From positions 19,217,184 through 19,281,183 of the forward strand of contig OZ020303.1 in assembly GCA_963971305.1 (NCBI GenBank): 64,000 nucleotides of DNA, written 5' to 3'. The notes under the pieces were generated by a model. The model did no database searches. It worked only from the letters and a program-made list of their open reading frames with translations, and was not told where the DNA came from. Shown here piece by piece: positions 13,901 through 22,951 of the stretch; position 1 is the stretch's first letter; the number at the start of each line of letters is the position of its first letter. This stretch comes from Arcuatula senhousia. Taxonomy: Eukaryota; Mollusca; Bivalvia; Mytilida; Mytilidae. The position numbers were made by a program, and so were the translations under genes.

Positions 13901-16900
13901 TCCTGTGTATGTTTAGTACCCCCGTGCAAACTATCGGCACCACAGAGGTTTAATATTGTTTCAGTTGACATTTACTTGGTTGGAATGGTTTCTATTTCTA
14001 ATTAAAAACATATAAAAACAATAAACTTTAGGAATCTTTTTTTTTTGTCTTGCAAATAAAAATGTAGTTAATTAATTGTTTTTCCAACACTTCAAAAACG
14101 GAAAAAAAGTGGGAACTAAAACTCTTTAAACACATTTTTAATTTGGGTACTAGTATTACACAAACCATGCACAAACACGATGTAGCACCACGCTTTGGCT
14201 GATTGATAATTGTAAGAGAAAGGTAGTCAATGAAGTGAACAGGTTATATTGACACCTGCTGATTAATTTACCGTATACTAATTAAGAAATTATTAAAAGA
14301 TGTGCCGGTCGAAATTCTTAAAATCGAGCTGTGGTGGGTGTGTCTAAAGCGGGTTGAGTGCTGCAAGGAAATCTTTGATTGGAGGAGCACCTTAATTGAA
14401 CTATGATATCTGTCAATTATACCTGTAATTAATCAACGGGGCGTGGCAGATCGTCCAAAAGGTTAATGATTTAAATTGACACCTGTGTATTCATCAAGAA
14501 CTGAATTTATTGTCTTAAATATTTGAAAAAGGATTGAAAACTAGTGCTACTGTGTCAATAAATATTTCAGATTATTTACTATTTGGAATTATAATTAATT
14601 TTTTTTAAAACAATTTAAGGTTTAAATGAACAATTATCTTGCTAAACGTTGTATTAAAAAAAATATTAATGCCAAATTATTCATATTTCAAATCATTATT
14701 ATGATCGACAACATCGGTCTTATGTTACAAATATCGTCAATTGGTTAATGTATTTATCATTGGAGATGTGACGTCACATCTCCAATTGAGCTATCCCATA
14801 ATTCATCATTGTTCATAGCATGGACACGCCCATATGGTCTTGTGTATTGGAATAAAATTGCGAATATCTTTCTTAATATATCGTTTTCAATGCCCAAACC
14901 CGACAGGATGCCAACTCTCATTATAATAAATCAAATAAACTAATAACTCAAAAATCGCGAACTTACACTTTAAACAAACCAGTTACATTGTGTTTCTTCT
15001 TTTTCAGATTTCAGACGGAATGAAGAAACGGTTAGAAGAAACTTTGAGATATTCATATGAAGTCCAAATAGTAAAAGATTCTGAAAACCGGTTAATAACA
15101 GATGCATGGGACGCTATGCAGAGAACGGTAAAACACCTTCAGTATCATATATTAAATAAACATTTGATAACATACCAACGGCCGCCATATTTGGTAAAAA
15201 AAAGGCTCTTACAAGTCAAGTGACAAGGTTTCAGACCTAAGATTAAGGATATCAGAATGTTTGCTTCAAACTTCGAATTTATATGTATATTTTTTATGTA
15301 TATATAATATGAAATAGGCAATGCCTAAATGCGAGCACAGCATAATTCTGTTCAATAAAAAAAATGATTTCGAATCGATGCAGTCAAATAAGATCTGAAA
15401 CCATCGTAGTTATTTTTGTTTTGGTTAATTTTCTAGAACGTTCAATTTGGGACGAGATCCTAGGGGCGATTGGACGTTAAATAGAAAAGTAAGAAAAATC
15501 GATTAAAATTTGGTTACTACAAAAAATGTAGTCGACAACTCGTCGTCATCAGAATATTTTTCTCTTTTTACATTATTAAATAGATATTTTTTGGAATGCG
15601 ACTAGCAAAATGGGTAATTATTTTCAAATTCACTCCGTTCCTGTAAAAATTTGAGAGCCTTTCCGGACCATGAAAAATCAATATCAGCATTAGGAAAATT
15701 TTCGCGGGAACAAATACCGTAGAGCTCTCCGCTCGAGCGGACACTTCGTGCCAGCTTGCGAGCTATGCTCGCTATTAATTGTATATGTTTGTAAAGCAAC
15801 TCACCGTTTATCTTATCGAATCTCTACTCTTTTAACTAAACTCTTTTACTCAATACTTTTAGTTTCAGATAGTATACCCACTGTCCATGTTGCATCAGTT
15901 GTAATTGGTCTTGGGTTTTTTTTCTCTTTTTAGCTACAATGTTGTGGACCTTATGGTAACATTACATCGGCAACATCTTGGGCTTATTATAAACATCTTA
16001 CAAAGTGGTATTTTGAACGACCTAGTAAACTTAGTGAGTATTTACAAGTTTTAGCTCTTCTCATCATGCCTACATGTATCTCGCAGTTTATCGACTTAAA
16101 CCTTTTTTTTCCATAGAAGTATTGGGTTTTTATTTGGAAATTTAAAAGAAAAGTCATGGTAGAATATCAAATATATGCACAAAGAAAGATACTATTTTAT
16201 ATCATGAAAATGACATTAATGATTTTTTTGAATATTTCTTCCTTCAGCTTATCCATTTGTACCGGAAAGTTGCTGTCATCCCGGCTGGTCTGTGTATCAG
16301 TGTCAGGGCATAGAAAATAAATATGATGGAATACCTGTCTATGGTCCTGGTCAAGGCATTAGAGGAAACCCAGCATTATATACAGATGTAAGTATTATGA
16401 AATGTGAAGTAGTATTTGAAAAGAATTTAAAACATGGTCCAGATACATGGTGATTTATACGAAAGTTTTTCGGGTCGGTTCGTTCGTTTGTTTGTTCGTC
16501 CATCTGTCCTAAACAGTCCAGTTTACCTTCAGACAGATTCAAGTTTCTTGTCCATATTGCGCTTGGACATATTCTTGTTTCAAATTTGTAATGTTAAATA
16601 AGTTTCATGATTTTGTTTTCACCTGTTTGTTAAGTCTTTGTTCTTTCTTATATAAAAGACTAGTCATGTAACAAAATGCATGTTTTGGTATCCTTAAATG
16701 ATTTGAAGAAAGTTACAAGTTATAAACAAATGACGGTCCGAATTGTTAAACCAGTTCAAATGTTTTTTCAGGGATGCTATGACAAATCAATAGAGTATCT
16801 ACAGAAACATAGTTTATATATTGCCATAGTAGCTGGTGCAGTTCCTGTATTTTTAGTAAGTATAAAAAATCTTTAAATCTTAGTAATAGCAATCTTACCA

Positions 16901-17577
16901 TGTTAGAATCTTTGAAAAAATCACAATTTATCAAATTTGAATATTAGATACATAAAAGAGAACAATTATTAATGTACATTCTTCTGGTTTTGTCAAGCGA
17001 TGGTCTCATAAACTGCTGAAATTATAGTCCTAAAACTGGAAACCCTAATTGCCCAGGTTTTATTCGAATACACTGACTGAAACTATGGTCTCAGTATTAA
17101 AAGCTATGGTTTCAGCAGTTTTTTGTGACTATCGCTTCCCCCATCTGGTCTTCGACCAACAGTTCATTTTATTACAATGTATAGTCTAGAATTTTTTTTT
17201 TAAACAAAAAAAATACCTGCTATAATTTTTTCGTCTTTTTTTTTTACATATTATTATTTTCAGATACTTGAATTTGTTGTTTTTATCATTTGCAATATAT
17301 TTTGGTCTTTGCTTATTTACAAGACGACAAGCAGGAATCACCATTCTATGTTGAAGACTGCTAGAAGTGACAGGCGGCTTCTGGTCACATGTTTCCTATG
17401 TTTATGTATGATTTAAAACTCAAGTTTATTAATACCACGTCTCTGTTTTGAAATGATTCAATTTCTTTTGACTTTTAGATAGCGGGAATTATAATATCGT
17501 TTTATCTGTGTGTCAATGTTAAACCTGATGAAGATGAAGACGAAGAGGATGACGACGGAGAAGAGGCGGAAGTATGA
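1896..17577 (+). CDS. Tetraspanin, multi-exon gene with alternative ends
   Basis: Four-pass membrane protein that organises partner proteins in plasma-membrane microdomains. Exons read: 1896-1931 or 2779-2829 (first), 8301-8495, 11873-12073, 12909-12983, 15008-15127, 15934-16033, 16248-16387, 16772-16855, then 17264-17416 or 17479-17577 (last). All have AG/GT borders and the phases join without a stop, giving about 354 residues with first exon 2779-2829 and last exon 17479-17577. Hallmarks seen: TM1 ending LGLGIWLL, TM2 with CGCCGTMRQDK, TM3 YGAVLFLVLVVLVGG, a large loop with QCCGPYG and PESCCHP (six cysteines) and an N-glycosylation site (NIT), then TM4. The soluble N-terminus of about 70 residues is longer than the usual 10-20. 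Which vertebrate tetraspanin it matches is not clear. The family call is firm; exon ends rest on consensus only. Confidence 0.9.
2779..2829 (+). CDS. Tetraspanin candidate first coding exon B
   Basis: Seventeen codons, peptide MKRKYNVRKHGIKLPID, ending GAT|GTAAGT in phase 0, so it also joins in frame to the exon at 8301. The basic N-terminus is normal for the cytoplasmic start of a tetraspanin. Together with exon A it suggests two promoters. The 848 bp between A and B shows no coding signal. Confidence 0.5.
2830..6370. other. Intron sequence without recognised content
   Basis: AT-rich, no coding signal that fits a splice model and no repeat recognised. The minus-strand frame at 4621-4833 has no family features. 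Confidence 0.45.
6371..6825 (+). mobile_element. SINE-like element, copy 1
   Basis: Shares blocks in order with 8622-9030 (GGCGACTTAxGGTxTTGG, TGACCAxATTGGACCAACxTGT, ATCCCTTTGTGxAACGC, AAGAAGTGCA, ATAGTGTTxCTAGGG). It ends GTTTAACACCAACTCACTCACTCACTCA, written here with a break as GTTTAACACCAA plus a CTCA-repeat tail, like many molluscan SINE tails. Confidence 0.65.
8301..8495 (+). CDS. Tetraspanin exon: His/Arg-rich extension and start of TM1
   Basis: Flanked by an ATTGTAG acceptor and a GTAAGT donor, 195 nt, phase 0 at both ends. It encodes a hydrophilic stretch with HGHHHHNN and RTLSRHRNRRHN, then turns hydrophobic in NQLVGILHCYNVFLL, the first half of TM1. The next exon continues directly with ILGAGVLGLGIWLL, as expected for the common tetraspanin intron position inside TM1. 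Conserved cysteines near the membrane (RCIN, LHCY) are candidate palmitoylation sites (inference). Confidence 0.8.
8622..9030 (+). mobile_element. SINE-like element, copy 2
   Basis: Same family and orientation as 6371-6825 but with a longer 5' part (GGGGTCCTGTGCGGAGCCCA on) and a decayed tail (GCGTTAAAGACCAATTCTCG). It lies in the intron after the exon ending at 8495. No A/B-box call is made for its head. Confidence 0.65.
9031..11265. other. Intron sequence without recognised content
   Basis: Frames at 9875-10144 and 10216-10398 lack splice borders and family likeness. Nothing else recognised. Confidence 0.4.
11270..11730 (-). pseudogene. Fragment of bivalve reverse transcriptase element
   Basis: Read on the minus strand, 11640-11720 gives a decayed match to the fingers/palm junction of the copies at 21.8 and 26.6 kb (DFLI...AVFGEEIFQEQF, then FGTNCA in another frame). 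At 11305-11330 the phrase GCCAAACCTTCCTCTTCC also occurs, in near-identical form, near 25960. It is broken by stops and frame changes and sits just upstream of a tetraspanin exon. Confidence 0.5.
11873..12983 (+). CDS. Tetraspanin exons for TM1 end, small loop, TM2 and TM3
   Basis: Two exons, 11873-12073 and 12909-12983, both phase 0. The first (67 residues) has the end of TM1, a short extracellular loop and TM2 followed by the family signature CCGTMRQDKYVLGF. The second (25 residues) is TM3, ending FRSK. The intron between them holds a dispersed repeat at about 12385-12845. Confidence 0.88.
12385..12845. repeat. Dispersed repeat shared with 21390-21600
   Basis: Blocks in order match the second site: CAAAAGTCCAAAAGGGCAAC, ACAAATCAACATCTG-like, GAGATxxxCCCATATTT, GAGCGCATGxTGTC, CGTAAAA, CTTxAGTGAAGACA. 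At 21.4 kb the same sequence adjoins a reverse transcriptase relic, so it is probably part of that retroelement or a repeat next to it. Confidence 0.55.
13795..13950. repeat. Imperfect tandem repeat of about 60 bp
   Basis: Two to three diverged units carrying CCxTGCAAACxATCGxCACCACAGxGG and TTTxCTGTGTAT, inside the TTAA-flanked element. Confidence 0.5.
14759..14786. repeat. Perfect 28-bp palindrome centred on TGACGTCA
   Basis: ATTGGAGATGTGAC followed by its exact reverse complement, with no spacer. The centre is a full cAMP-response-element core. It may be the tip of a small nested foldback element or a symmetric protein-binding site. Confidence 0.8.
15008..16387 (+). CDS. Tetraspanin exons for the large extracellular loop
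   Basis: Three exons, 15008-15127, 15934-16033 and 16248-16387, coding 120 residues. The order is the A/B helix region (SDGMKKRLEETLRYSYEV), then LQCCGPYGNITSATSW, then PESCCHPGWSVYQC. With the GC opening the next exon (16772) this gives six cysteines: CCG, the CC pair of PESCC, one in YQC and one in GCYDKS. That is the usual three-disulphide pattern. The phase-1 junction between the last two exons regenerates a Thr codon. Confidence 0.9.
16772..16855 (+). CDS. Tetraspanin exon: loop end and start of TM4
   Basis: 84 nt, phase 0. It opens with GCYDKSIEYLQKHSLYIAI and ends with AGAVPVFL at a GTAAGT donor, inside the fourth membrane segment. Two different downstream exons (17264 and 17479) can complete that segment in frame. 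Confidence 0.88.
16993..17148. repeat. Imperfect inverted repeat in tetraspanin intron
   Basis: AGCGATGGTCTCATAAACTG near 16995 is mirrored, with mismatches, by the sequence ending ACTATCGCT near 17145; both arms include CAGCAGTTT/AAACTGCTG. A small MITE-like foldback. No target-site duplication was defined. Confidence 0.45.
17264..17416 (+). CDS. Tetraspanin alternative last exon, basic tail
   Basis: A TTTTCAG acceptor is followed by ILEFVVFIICNIFWSLLIY, a good second half of TM4 with the Glu often seen in tetraspanin TM4. A basic tail follows (KTTSRNHHSMLKTARSDRRLL) and a stop at 17414-17416. It ends in TAA, with no strong in-frame donor that would link it on to 17479. Splicing it onto 17479 would put two membrane segments in tandem, so a mutually exclusive last exon is the simpler reading. 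Confidence 0.6.
   Translation: MLEFVVFIICNIFWSLLIYKTTSRNHHSMLKTARSDRRLLVTCFLCLCMI
17479..17577 (+). CDS. Tetraspanin alternative last exon, acidic tail
   Basis: A TTTTAG acceptor is followed by IAGIIISFYLCVNVK, which completes TM4 directly after the exon ending at 16855, then a tail of about 19 residues dominated by Asp and Glu and a TGA at 17575-17577. It starts in the same phase as 17264. The acidic tail contrasts with the basic tail of the alternative exon. Confidence 0.7.
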   Translation: MAGIIISFYLCVNVKPDEDEDEEDDDGEEAEV

Positions 17578-18795
17578 ACTCGCGCATGATCAAGATAATT
17601 TCCGTCCAATGATAATAGAACAAAAACTCAGATGTGCCATAAAAGGAAGTCAACGAGTCAGACACATAGATAGCGTCTCTATCCCGCCGAGTAGGTTCTG
17701 TGCAGGTTTATAATTCTCAAGAAGCGACAAGAAAGGCAATCCTGAAATCGTGCTGGAATGTTCTAGAAAATATCAAAACCTGCTGAGGTGCAAATATGGA
17801 CAGGAGTCCAAAGATTTAAATTATTTGATATAGTGCTGCGAATCTGGTCTATAACAAGAAGACAAACTGACTAAGTCTTTTAATTTCTCTCTTTAGTAAA
17901 AATCTGTTATAATAAGTGTACCTGCTAATACCTCTATGTTTTGTATTGCTTAAAATGCTTATGATTTACTGAGTAAATATATTCCTAAATATCCATAAAG
18001 TATAATAATCTTAAGACAGCAACAAAAAACCAGCATCTCTTTGGATGTTTGTGTAGATATTCTCTATGTTATACTTATTTTTTTTGTATACCATGTTGTA
18101 TATTCTAAAATTTATAGTATGCATGTGTAGCTTTCAAAGATATAATATTCAAACTATATCAAGTAACTATACCTCATGCAAGGTTGTTTGGTCCTATTAA
18201 AGCATGGATCAGTGTATTCTATTCTGTATTTCTGTCAATATAAGTGTCATTGCAAATTAAGTACATGTACTACAAATTTTACTTTGATTTTTCGTGTTGA
18301 AACTTAACTCTTACTGGCATTACACACAGTATTATTACATGAAATCATAGTTGCTCGTTGATATACCAAATTCTTCAACGTAGTCAATGAATTTATTGAT
18401 ATGATTCAGGAGCATCAAGACAACTATAATAGTAAAATTCAGCATCAGCAACTCAAGGCTGGACCCAGAAAAAAAAAGATCAAAAGTTTGAGTTCAATGC
18501 AAATCTTAGTCTATTTTGCTATAAAATCTCCCAAAGCTAAGTGATTGCTCCCTGGTAAGCCCCCCCTTCTGGATCCACCACCTTGATAGTCAATAACTAC
18601 CAGTCTTTTTTAACTTTTACAATGCTTATTTTTGTAAAGCTTCTACTGTCCTGTTAAGTGATTGATTTTTGAACTCAGCTCATTACGAATTACAGTAGAC
18701 TTATAAATGTGATATCAGCATGAAACTTATTGGAATCTTTTCTTTTACTTGTTTTAAATATATTGTTTTTCTAATATGTAAAAATGTTAAGGAAA

Positions 18796-18801
18796 AATAA
18801 A
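18796..18801 (+). terminator. Candidate proximal poly(A) signal AATAAA
   Basis: AATAAA followed about 40 nt later by a GT-rich stretch (TTTGGTGTGTTGTTG), the usual layout of a cleavage site. Confidence 0.45.
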
Positions 18802-20159
18802 GGAAATATGTGTAATTTCCGTTGTTAAGTTTTATTTGGTGTGTTGTTGTTTAAGCTAAAAAATGCAATTTTAAGGTTAGCTTTTTAAAGTGTGCACATC
18901 TAATTCCAATCACTGAAGTCCTTAGAATAGATTAAGATGGGCACACCTTTCATCGAATTTTGCAGTTGCTTTTTTTGTTTTAAATTTCCTTAACTTGGGT
19001 TAACAACCGAGGACAAATAAAGTGAAATATTAGAAGACTGTGTAACAATTTCTATGCAGTCTGAAAAGACAGCAGCACAATGTTAACTATGCTAAACCCA
19101 TTCCTTATTTTACAATCATCATCATGTCTCTCTTATATGTTTTACAATCATCATCACGTCTTTGTTGTGATATCGTTTCTGCTTATCCAAATTTTTATAT
19201 TTATTCCATCAGTATAAAACACATTTTTATGTGTTGCAACTTATAAAAAAAATGTTTTCATCATTGTCTCTTTGTATATGGTATGTAGTACTCACAATTT
19301 TTTTTTTTTTTTAACAGCTGCTTTAATGGTTTTGACCCATATCAGTCATAAAATATATGTGTCAGTAAAGTGCTGAAGCTACCTTACATGGAGAGACAAA
19401 ATACCAAGCATAAAAAATACCTGCATTGTAGCGTCGTTGAACTTAAGTCATTGTAGTGTAATTGAACTTAGGTCCTGTAGTGTAATTGAACTCAAGTCCA
19501 GACAGCCATTTTACGAGTTTGTCAAGTTCCTCCTATTTATCTATGTTTGATGATTATCGTTGTTTAACAATCTCAAATCAATCTTCGCATAATATTTTTT
19601 TACAATTCCAGCTAAGTAGGCGTGTGTGTTTGTATCTGTTGCATTTTTAAGTAATTTTAATCCTCAAGGAGTTTTAATCATAATGATTTTGATATGCATA
19701 AACTCATACTAAAAAAAAATCAGCATTGTAAATTATTGTAATGTGCAATAGCCTAGTCCCATCATAGAAAATTATAGGTGCAATATTTTGAAACTTTCAC
19801 AATTTTTGCATAATGAAATGATGTATCCATATGTAAGAATTTGCCATTCCCATTAAATGTACAAATTTCATGTCATCATTGCATTACAAAAATCAGAAAC
19901 CACATTTCTTTGTGTAATTTGATTTTAATTATAATGAAGTGCAATATACAATTATACAATTTTATGGGACCATTTTATTATTTGAATGTTTTTAGATAAA
20001 AACTTGGTATCAAGTTTTTGTTTTTGTGTTTAACTTCATCTATATTTTTGTTATTTACTACTTTTTGATTAAATTTGTCTTATTTTGTTGGATTTTATTA
20101 TTGATATGTAAGTATTTGAACTTGTCAATGTTTTGTAGATGATTCTAAATGAAATTTGA

Positions 20160-20165
20160 AATAAA
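20160..20165 (+). terminator. Candidate distal poly(A) signal AATAAA
   Basis: AATAAA in an AT-rich context, about 2.6 kb after the tetraspanin stop and just before repeat-bearing sequence starts. Confidence 0.35.
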
Positions 20166-20190
20166 ATATTTTGTATAAAATGCCTTCGAC

Positions 20191-21030
20191 TTTATTATAG
20201 CATGTACATGTAATTATTATCACAATAACAAATACCCGCAAATAGAATAGTCTTAAACAAGACCCAACCACTAAATGTCTACCATACCATTTACAACGAT
20301 ATCATATAAAATACAATACCAAAACAGGTATAAAAACGGTTAATTTGGCTGTATATCGATATTTCAAGAAGTAACCTCTCACCAGCAGTATTTGAATCAT
20401 AACGTTGGTAGATCAAAAACCAAAAGTATGAAATGAACAGTACTCAAAGCAGGGAAGCCAAATCCAACACAGAGGATATCGACCATATGCAATACAAAAA
20501 GAAACCTGGTATTTTGAATAATTTGGAATTTATCAATTTGAAATTCCAATGACAAAATATTAGAAATATATCGATAGATTCGTGTCGGACCAGGTTTGTG
20601 ATTACCCTCTCGGACCTCTTTTCCACCAGCAGTGGTAATCGACCCAGTGCTTTCAAAATCTGGTATAAAAACTGTTAATTTGGTTATGCGGTATAGGAGT
20701 AACCAATGCAAACAGAGAACATAAAATAGTTCAGTGGCCAAGTCTCCCAAAATATATTTTCACATAATTATCATTTTATAATCTTTGTCCACGATGATAG
20801 CTCATATGTGAATTCTGATTTTGTGAAACGGGGGACGTTTTGTTGAAAGACTTATGAAAGTACTTATTTCAAGAAATAATAAAATATAAAATGAATTGTC
20901 AAACCTTGTTATACGATCTTAAATGGATTAACTCTGTATAACCCAAGCAGTATCTTGTGATTTTGATATTGGGTGATCCAAGGACAGTAGTTGAAAGAGC
21001 CAAGTTAAAGACTTGTGTATCGTACACTTT
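20191..21030. other. Intergenic, weak direct repetition only
   Basis: The phrase GGTATAAAAACxGTTAATTTGG occurs at about 20325 and 20662, each near CACCAGCAGT, suggesting an old duplicated repeat. The 117-codon minus frame (20397-20750) spans it and has no family features. Confidence 0.35.
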
Positions 21031-21034
21031 TACG

Positions 21035-21068
21035 ACAAAAGGCTCCCAAGAGCCTGAATCACTCGCAC
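21035..21068 (-). repeat. Inverted copy of a tandem-core element's 3' end
   Basis: AGGCTCCCAAGAGCCTGAATCACTCGCAC is, with few changes, the reverse complement of the hairpin end at 24488-24519 (written here only for positions; key palindrome AGGCTCCCAAGAGCCT). Confidence 0.6.
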
Positions 21069-21384
21069 GTCTTCAATTTTACTTATAAAACCTATTGACC
21101 AAGTTTTTTTATGATTCCCAGCGTGTTTAGCAGAACCTGAACAATTGACCGAAACAATGGCTTTTCTCTATTAATAATGATTGTCATTTTACATGGCAAA
21201 TAATAAAAATAATGTTTGTCCCATGAAGAGTCATAAGCACATAAAAGGTCAATTTACAAATTGAGTATACCATAGAACTTTAAAACTGAAAAAAATCATT
21301 CAAATATAGCATAATTTATGTAAAGCCAAACAACTGCTAAGTAGGGAATACATGAGTGATCTTATCTTCGTCAAAATTTTTGGG

Positions 21385-22140
21385 TAGGTAGAAGAGAGCA
21401 GAAAGATACCACATTCGAATGTCAACAGTCCGAAAGGACAAAGACAAAGTTAGGGTTAATTCAGCGTGTCATTCCGTAAAGGAGGACAAAACAAAACCGT
21501 ATGACAAATCAACATCTGTACTCCTTTGAGATCCCACATTTTTCTGCGAGCGCATGATGTCCTCCGTAAAAGTTCTTAAGTGAAGACAACAATCACTGAG
21601 CGACATAACTCTGCAAATTTTGTGTTAGACGTGACAGTCCCAAAATCTCTGGAAAAAACGAATCAGTTGTGATATGTAAACTTCATAAGCTGGAGCGGAC
21701 GAAATGTTGCTACACAAGAAAGGAACGTTAACGTTTGAAAGTTTAAGTCATCATTTTTCTCAAAAAACTTTGTTCAAAGTCGTCTTAAGCAGACTTCCTA
21801 GAAACTGTAGTGTCCATTATCTCAAGGTCCTGAGGATATATCAGATGGAGAAAGTCACCAAATCAAGGATTGTTCAGTGAAAGGATGTCGTCAATAAAAC
21901 GGAAAGTGAGGTTAAAAGATAGAGCTACGTAGTCTACGATCATTTTTTGTCTAGAAGTGATTGTAGGAAGTCTGCTTCATATGAATGAAGAAACAACTCA
22001 GCAAGCAAAGGTCCACAATTAGTGCCCTTTGGAATGCCAATAGTTTGCTGATAAAACAAGTCCACCAAACTGTATAAGTATGTTGTATTTAAGAGTGTGG
22101 GCATGTCGATTATTTAGTCCTCTGTAAATGTGTATCTAGG
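21385..22140 (-). pseudogene. Reverse transcriptase relic, copy b
   Basis: Reverse transcriptase of a retroelement, no longer functional. The minus strand read in pieces gives QQTIGIPKGTNCGPLLAEL, then HSYEADFLQSLLDKK and a stop, then LSFNLTFRFIDDILSLNNP with the catalytic-type IDD, then LIYPQDLEIMDTT and further downstream KNDDLNFQ. The order equals that of copy c at 26 kb. In-frame stops and frame changes break it. Sequence at 21390-21600 (downstream in the sense of the element) is the dispersed repeat also found at 12.4 kb. The clade (Penelope-like or other) cannot be fixed by eye. Confidence 0.75.
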
Positions 22141-22951
22141 GCTCATTGATGATAAATAAATATTTGTATAAGCAACTACCATTCTTTTTGAAAAAGCTTA
22201 AGTTTGTTTAATTAGATATGTCAATCGTGATTTAAATAGAAGTACTTTGTATATAGTGTGGAAAAATCAAACGTTTTGGTGTTATTACAAAATGAAGCTA
22301 ATTTAGAGTTACCTCTGTCAGTTCTTGTGATTTTTTTATGATCCACATCTAAAAAATAAGCTTATTAGTGCAAAGCTACAAAAACATCGGAATTGTTTAT
22401 CATCCGATACTGCAGAGAAAACATGTTGACGCGACTCCAATTCTAAGCATCGGACCTGACAAGATGAAAGCAGGAAATTTTAAATCACACTTTTGAAAGT
22501 AAAGTAAATTGTAAATGTTTTTATTTGCCGAGAAGGGTATCTGGATACCTTTCAGTCATATTTTCTGATAGCCAGGGTAGTACAGATTGGAAATGTGGTA
22601 ATTTTATTGATTTGAGCCAGCACTTCCGGTTGCCAGTACAGCCCTTCAGAAATTACAAATTCGATATCAACCAGTAACAACATTGATTTCGAAGGCAAAA
22701 ATTGTAACAGATCTTCTCCTTGTTAAAGATAACGTGTACCTCTCTGAGAGTTGTGCATGTAATCATCTCTTGGAATGAAATTGACAATGCACACTCCCCT
22801 CCTGACATTAAGGAGCCTCTAAAACATTGTCCAGTAAATATTTTTCAAAAGCTTGTGCTTTTCTGGCATTTCCAAACATGAGACATTTATTTGAGCTCTC
22901 GATTAAAAAGAATAAATTTTCAATAAGAATTTGTGATTTTCATGACTTTTT

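Larger units (their letters stand above)
13241..14969. mobile_element. TTAA-flanked (piggyBac-like) non-autonomous element
   Basis: 1.73 kb bounded by inverted ends AGTGTAAGTTCGCGATTTTT and AAAAATCGCGAACTTACACT, each bordered by TTAA (13237-13240 and 14970-14973). TTAA duplication is the hallmark of piggyBac insertion. No transposase reading was found: the 103-codon frame at 13266-13577 has no DDD-type features. The insert lies in a tetraspanin intron and ends only 34 bp before the acceptor at 15008. It contains imperfect tandem units and a perfect palindrome. Confidence 0.7.
17578..20190 (+). other. Likely 3' UTR of the tetraspanin gene
   Basis: AT-rich, without long open frames or recognised repeats, and containing two good poly(A) signals. 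The extent is inferred from those signals only. Confidence 0.4.

Noticed and set aside
20397..20750. 117-codon minus-strand frame
   Set aside because: Overlaps a weak direct repeat, no acceptor or donor fit, no recognised motif.
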